DNA of 63,202 nt from SYIM01 sp041182885. GTDB lineage: Bacteria; Pseudomonadota; Gammaproteobacteria; Burkholderiales; Burkholderiaceae_E. A program made the position numbers and the translations under genes. The notes below the pieces were generated by a model. It made no database searches and was not told the origin of the DNA. It was given only the letters and a program-made list of their open reading frames with translations. Within the stretch, counting starts at the first letter, position 1, and every line of letters starts with the position of its first letter. The stretch is from NCBI GenBank assembly GCA_049423065.1, contig JBMSQB010000011.1, forward strand, positions 1 through 63,202, given 5' to 3'. Positions 60,557 through 63,202 of the stretch are shown piece after piece.

Positions 60557-60587
60557 CACCGGGACCGCGCGGCGGGCGGCCCCGGTG
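60557..60587 (-). other. Intercistronic stem-loop between ABC binding protein and permease genes
   Basis: On the minus strand CACCGGGGCCGC pairs with GCGGTCCCGGTG (eleven Watson-Crick pairs and one G-U) around a seven-base loop. It lies between the binding-protein stop and the UgpA-type start. No U-tract follows, favouring mRNA stabilisation or partial termination over full termination. Confidence 0.7.
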
Positions 60588-60606
60588 GTGTTGCAGTGAC
60601 CGTGCT

Positions 60607-62019
60607 TCAGCCGCGCAGAATCTGCTGAATGCGAGTCTGTGCTTCGTCAAGCGCTGCCTTGGCGGTTTTCTGTCCGACGAGTGCCGCCTGAATGCCCGTG
60701 GCCATGGTTTCGCCAATGGCGGGCCACTGCGGCACGCGCGGCCGCCATTCCACATCAGTGTCCTGCGCAAGGGTGTCCATGGCGGTCTTGATGAAGTTGT
60801 CGCCCATGCCGGCCATGGAGGAGGCAAAGTCGGCTGACTGCCATGAGGAGGTGCGGTTGACGCCCGAGCGCTTGGCGGCACCCGCAAATTTCCAGGAGGT
60901 GAGCGCCTGGGTTTCCGCAGCCGTGGCCCACTGGATGAAGAGCCAGGTGGCGGTTTTGGCGCGCGCGGACAGCGCGGAGTTGATCGGGAAGCTCCAGTTC
61001 CAGATCGAGGTGACGCCTTTGCCCGCCGGACCCTTGGGCCAGCGCGCAAAGCCGATCTTGCCGATGACCTTGGATTTTTCCGGGTTGTTGAGCACGGCCG
61101 CCGATGAATGCGCGTCGAGATAGCAGCCCAGCGTGCCTTGCGAGAAGGCATCGGCGATATCGGGCCAGTTCCAGTTGCGAACCGCGGGTGGCGCATAACG
61201 ATTGAGTGCTTCCACATACCACTCGAGGGCACGAACTGCGACGGGCGAATTCACCACCAGATTATTGCCTTCGAACCAGCCGCCGCCAAAGCCACGCAGG
61301 ATTGACGGATAGATGTACATGTTCTGGCCGGCGCCGGCAAAGCCGCGCATGGCAAGCCCGTACATGCGGTTGGCCGGATCGGTGAGGGCCTTGGCGTTGG
61401 CGAGCAGTTCGTCGTAGGTGGTGGCGGGCTTGAGGCCCTTGGCCGCATACAGATCCTTGCGGTAGACCTGCACGGTGACTTCGCCGTCGAAGGGCACGCC
61501 GTAGGGTTTGCCATCCATGGAAACCGCATCACGCCAGGCTTTCAGGATGTCGTTGTAGTTGTACCAGGCTGCGTCGGTGAGTTTGGCGTCAGACAGATAG
61601 CGATCGAGCGGTTCAACCCATTTGTTGGCCACATAAAGCGGGTAATACATGGGGTCGGCGGCATGGGTGGCGTAGGTGGCGGTCTTGGAGGACAGGTCGA
61701 GCATCGCCTTCTGGCGGATCTGCCCCGGGGGCACCTTTTCGAAGCGCAGCTTGATGCCGGTGAGCGCCTCGAACTGGGGTTGAAGGCCAATGAGATTGTC
61801 GAAGTAGCTTGCAGGAATGACCGCCACGGTGATGGATTCGCCCGAGGCCTGCTTCCAGTCGATTTTGGCGGACTGATAGGCGGCGAGGTCGCCGGCCTGG
61901 GCGTTTGCGGCAAGCGGCAGCATCTGGGCTGCTGCGGCGGCACCGGCCAGTGCTCCTCCGCGGGCGAGTGTCTGGCGGCGGCGGGGGTTGAAGCGGTCGT
62001 CTGAACGGGAATGGCTCAT
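60607..62019 (-). CDS. ABC transporter substrate-binding protein (family 1, carbohydrate/glycerol type)
   Basis: This 470-residue protein has a Tat-type leader (FNPRRRQTLARGGALAGAAAAAQM). The family-1 binding fold follows: ITVAVIPASYFDNLIGLQPQFEALTGIKLRFEKVP, PYGVPFDGEVTVQVYRKDLY, IWNWSFPINSALSARAKTATWLFIQWAT. Aromatic residues in NWNWPDIADAFSQG probably stack on a polyol or sugar. GGAGACCCGG precedes the ATG. It is the first gene of a roughly 13-kb operon that continues with the permeases, ATPase, sulfatases, formylglycine enzyme, glpK and glpD, and it faces a LacI-family gene across an operator. Confidence 0.93.
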   Translation of the reverse strand: MSHSRSDDRFNPRRRQTLARGGALAGAAAAAQMLPLAANAQAGDLAAYQSAKIDWKQASGESITVAVIPASYFDNLIGLQPQFEALTGIKLRFEKVPPGQIRQKAMLDLSSKTATYATHAADPMYYPLYVANKWVEPLDRYLSDAKLTDAAWYNYNDILKAWRDAVSMDGKPYGVPFDGEVTVQVYRKDLYAAKGLKPATTYDELLANAKALTDPANRMYGLAMRGFAGAGQNMYIYPSILRGFGGGWFEGNNLVVNSPVAVRALEWYVEALNRYAPPAVRNWNWPDIADAFSQGTLGCYLDAHSSAAVLNNPEKSKVIGKIGFARWPKGPAGKGVTSIWNWSFPINSALSARAKTATWLFIQWATAAETQALTSWKFAGAAKRSGVNRTSSWQSADFASSMAGMGDNFIKTAMDTLAQDTDVEWRPRVPQWPAIGETMATGIQAALVGQKTAKAALDEAQTRIQQILRG

Positions 62020-62084
62020 CCGGGTCTCCTCTTGTTGGCATCCTGGTCCCTGCGTGACCGTATTGCTCGGCCATGGCGGGTTGG

Positions 62085-62098
62085 TGTAATCGTTTACA
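62085..62098. promoter_or_regulatory. Putative LacI-family operator
   Basis: TGTAATCGTTTACA is a 14-bp near-perfect palindrome (six of seven pairs) with the central CG typical of LacI/GalR operators. It lies in the 128-base gap between the divergent binding-protein and LacI-family genes, 66 bases upstream of the former and 50 bases upstream of the latter. It is the only such palindrome seen in this gap. Confidence 0.7.
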
Positions 62099-62147
62099 TC
62101 CGGCAACATAACAAACCTTCGATGAATCGTCCAGGATCCTTGTTTCA

Positions 62148-63202
62148 ATGAAGAAAGCACGACCGGCGGGCGCCCACGCGGCCCGCGGCGACAGCCCGAT
62201 CGCGCGGGCCTCTGCGCTCGACGTGGCACGCGCGGCGGGGGTCTCAAGCGCCACGGTGTCGCGCGTGCTCAACTCGCCCGAGCGGGTCGATCCTCAGACC
62301 CGTGAACGGGTGCAGGAGGCCGTGCGATTGCTGCGCTACGTGCCGCATGGTGGGGCGCGCTCGCTGCGGAGCCGGCGCAGCCGGATGATTGGCGCAGTGG
62401 TGCCGTCGTTCGAGTATGCGCTCTACGCGCGCACCACGAGCGCGCTGCAGCGGCGTCTCAACGCGCAGGCCTATTCGGTGGTGGTGGCTGAATATCATTA
62501 CGATCTGCCCAAGGAAATGCGCGTGGCGGCGCAGCTGATCGAGCATGGCGTGGATGCCTTCATGTTTGTGGGGCTTGACCACGCGCCCGAGCTCTTCGCG
62601 TTGCTCGAGGAGCACCAGCGTCCGTATGTGCTCACCTGGGGCGCCGACCCGCGTTCGCCGCATCCAAACATCGGCTTCGACAACGCAGCCGCCACCTATG
62701 CGCTTGCACGCCATCTGATCACGCTGGGCCATCGGCGATTCGGGCTGTTGAGCGCCGAGCCCCAGCATAACGATCGAGCGCGCGCGCGGGGCGCAGGCTT
62801 GCGGCGGGCGCTGCGCGAGGCGGGTCTCGCGCTGGATCCCCGCCATGTGCGCTATGCGCCCATCTCGCTCCGAGCCGCCGAAACCGCGATGAGCGACTTG
62901 CTCATGCTTCCCGACCGGCCCACGGCGGTGCTGGGCACCAACGACGTGTTCGGCGTGGGGGCGCTGCTTGCGTGTCGTCGCCTGGGCGTGCGCGTGCCCG
63001 AGGACATTTCGATCACCGGCGTTGACAATACCGAGCTCGGTGAAACCCAGCAGCCGGGGCTGACCAGTGTGGCCACGCCAATCGTCGAAATCGGGACTGC
63101 GGCCGCCGAGCATCTGATTGCCCGGCTGGAGGGCAGGGTCTGGGAGCGATGCCTCAGCCTGCCCGTGCAACTGGTGTTTCGTGCCAGCACCGGCCCAGCG
63201 CC
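62148..63202 (+). CDS. LacI-family transcriptional regulator (3' end beyond the window)
   Basis: The 351 visible codons encode an N-terminal LacI helix-turn-helix (ALDVARAAGVSSATVSRVLNSPERVDPQTRERV, about residues 23-55) with hinge region YVPHGGARSLRSRRS. A periplasmic-binding-protein-like effector domain follows: IGAVVPSFEYALYART, LLSAEPQHNDRARARGAGL, TAVLGTNDVFGVGALLACRRLGVRVPEDISITGVDN, LTSVATP. No stop is reached before base 63202. It starts from ATG with weak ribosome-site complementarity. Divergence from the ABC-sulfatase-glp operon and the central-CG operator between them make it the likely repressor of that operon, with the imported compound or a breakdown product as inducer (inference). 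Confidence 0.92.
   Translation, partial: MKKARPAGAHAARGDSPIARASALDVARAAGVSSATVSRVLNSPERVDPQTRERVQEAVRLLRYVPHGGARSLRSRRSRMIGAVVPSFEYALYARTTSALQRRLNAQAYSVVVAEYHYDLPKEMRVAAQLIEHGVDAFMFVGLDHAPELFALLEEHQRPYVLTWGADPRSPHPNIGFDNAAATYALARHLITLGHRRFGLLSAEPQHNDRARARGAGLRRALREAGLALDPRHVRYAPISLRAAETAMSDLLMLPDRPTAVLGTNDVFGVGALLACRRLGVRVPEDISITGVDNTELGETQQPGLTSVATPIVEIGTAAAEHLIARLEGRVWERCLSLPVQLVFRASTGPA

Overview
The window is GC-rich, densely packed bacterial DNA with almost no non-coding space. Most ribosome sites are of the form GGAGAC-N5-7-start, and start-stop overlaps of the ATGA/GTGA type are common. Eight Bug/TctC-type periplasmic solute-binding proteins lie in 63 kb, alongside TRAP-TAXI, TctAB, NitT/TauT, polyamine-type and Ugp-type transporters. 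This points to a Burkholderiales-like betaproteobacterium (Bordetella/Achromobacter/Alcaligenaceae or Comamonadaceae style); that is an inference, because there is no rRNA or housekeeping marker. No tRNA, rRNA, complete mobile element or CRISPR array was seen. The whole window reads as a catabolic accessory region: many small uptake-plus-degradation modules, each with its own transporter.

Layout. (1) 1-5078: a partial SDR dehydrogenase divergent from a PuuE-like deacetylase; then a Bug, ModA-like and LLM-oxidoreductase run, and a convergent Bug gene. (2) 5114-11817: a TauD-type dioxygenase divergent from a GntR/FCD regulator across a palindromic operator; then a class-III aminotransferase and a TRAP-TAXI transporter. 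(3) 12000-17316: a complete tripartite tricarboxylate transporter (TctC, TctB, TctA) with a sugar-phosphate-isomerase-like TIM barrel and a convergent enolase-superfamily enzyme. (4) 17387-21772: a remnant of an AAA ATPase gene, a RutE-like malonic semialdehyde reductase, a Bug gene, an unknown exported protein and an FMN hydroxyacid dehydrogenase. (5) 21885-24467: a tight Bug, LigI-like lactonase and HpaI-type aldolase operon.

(6) 24501-35163 (minus strand): a polyamine-type ABC importer, a class-C serine hydrolase, a NicX-like ring-cleaving dioxygenase, an acyl-CoA dehydrogenase, a quinone oxidoreductase and an acyl-CoA synthetase, probably one uptake-to-CoA pathway for an N-heterocycle or hydroxypyridine-like substrate. 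(7) 35198-42101: a split UxaA-family dehydratase plus Bug on the minus strand, back to back with a NitT/TauT ABC importer plus GMC oxidoreductase on the plus strand. (8) 42134-48911: a Bug gene, a photolyase, a second TRAP-TAXI system and another Bug gene.

(9) 48995-63202: the most striking unit. A LacI-family regulator faces a roughly 13-kb minus-strand operon across a LacI-type operator. The operon encodes a Ugp/Mal-type ABC importer, a sulfatase, a formylglycine-generating enzyme, glycerol kinase, FAD glycerol-3-phosphate dehydrogenase, a second sulfatase and an acyl-CoA synthetase. Neither sulfatase nor the activating enzyme shows a signal peptide. The economical reading is import of an intact sulfated glycerol-type compound, cytoplasmic desulfation, and entry into glycolysis through GlpK and GlpD.

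Recurring regulatory architecture: in three operons (two TAXI, one ABC) a strong stem-loop lies exactly between the binding-protein gene and the first permease gene, as expected for higher expression of the binding protein.
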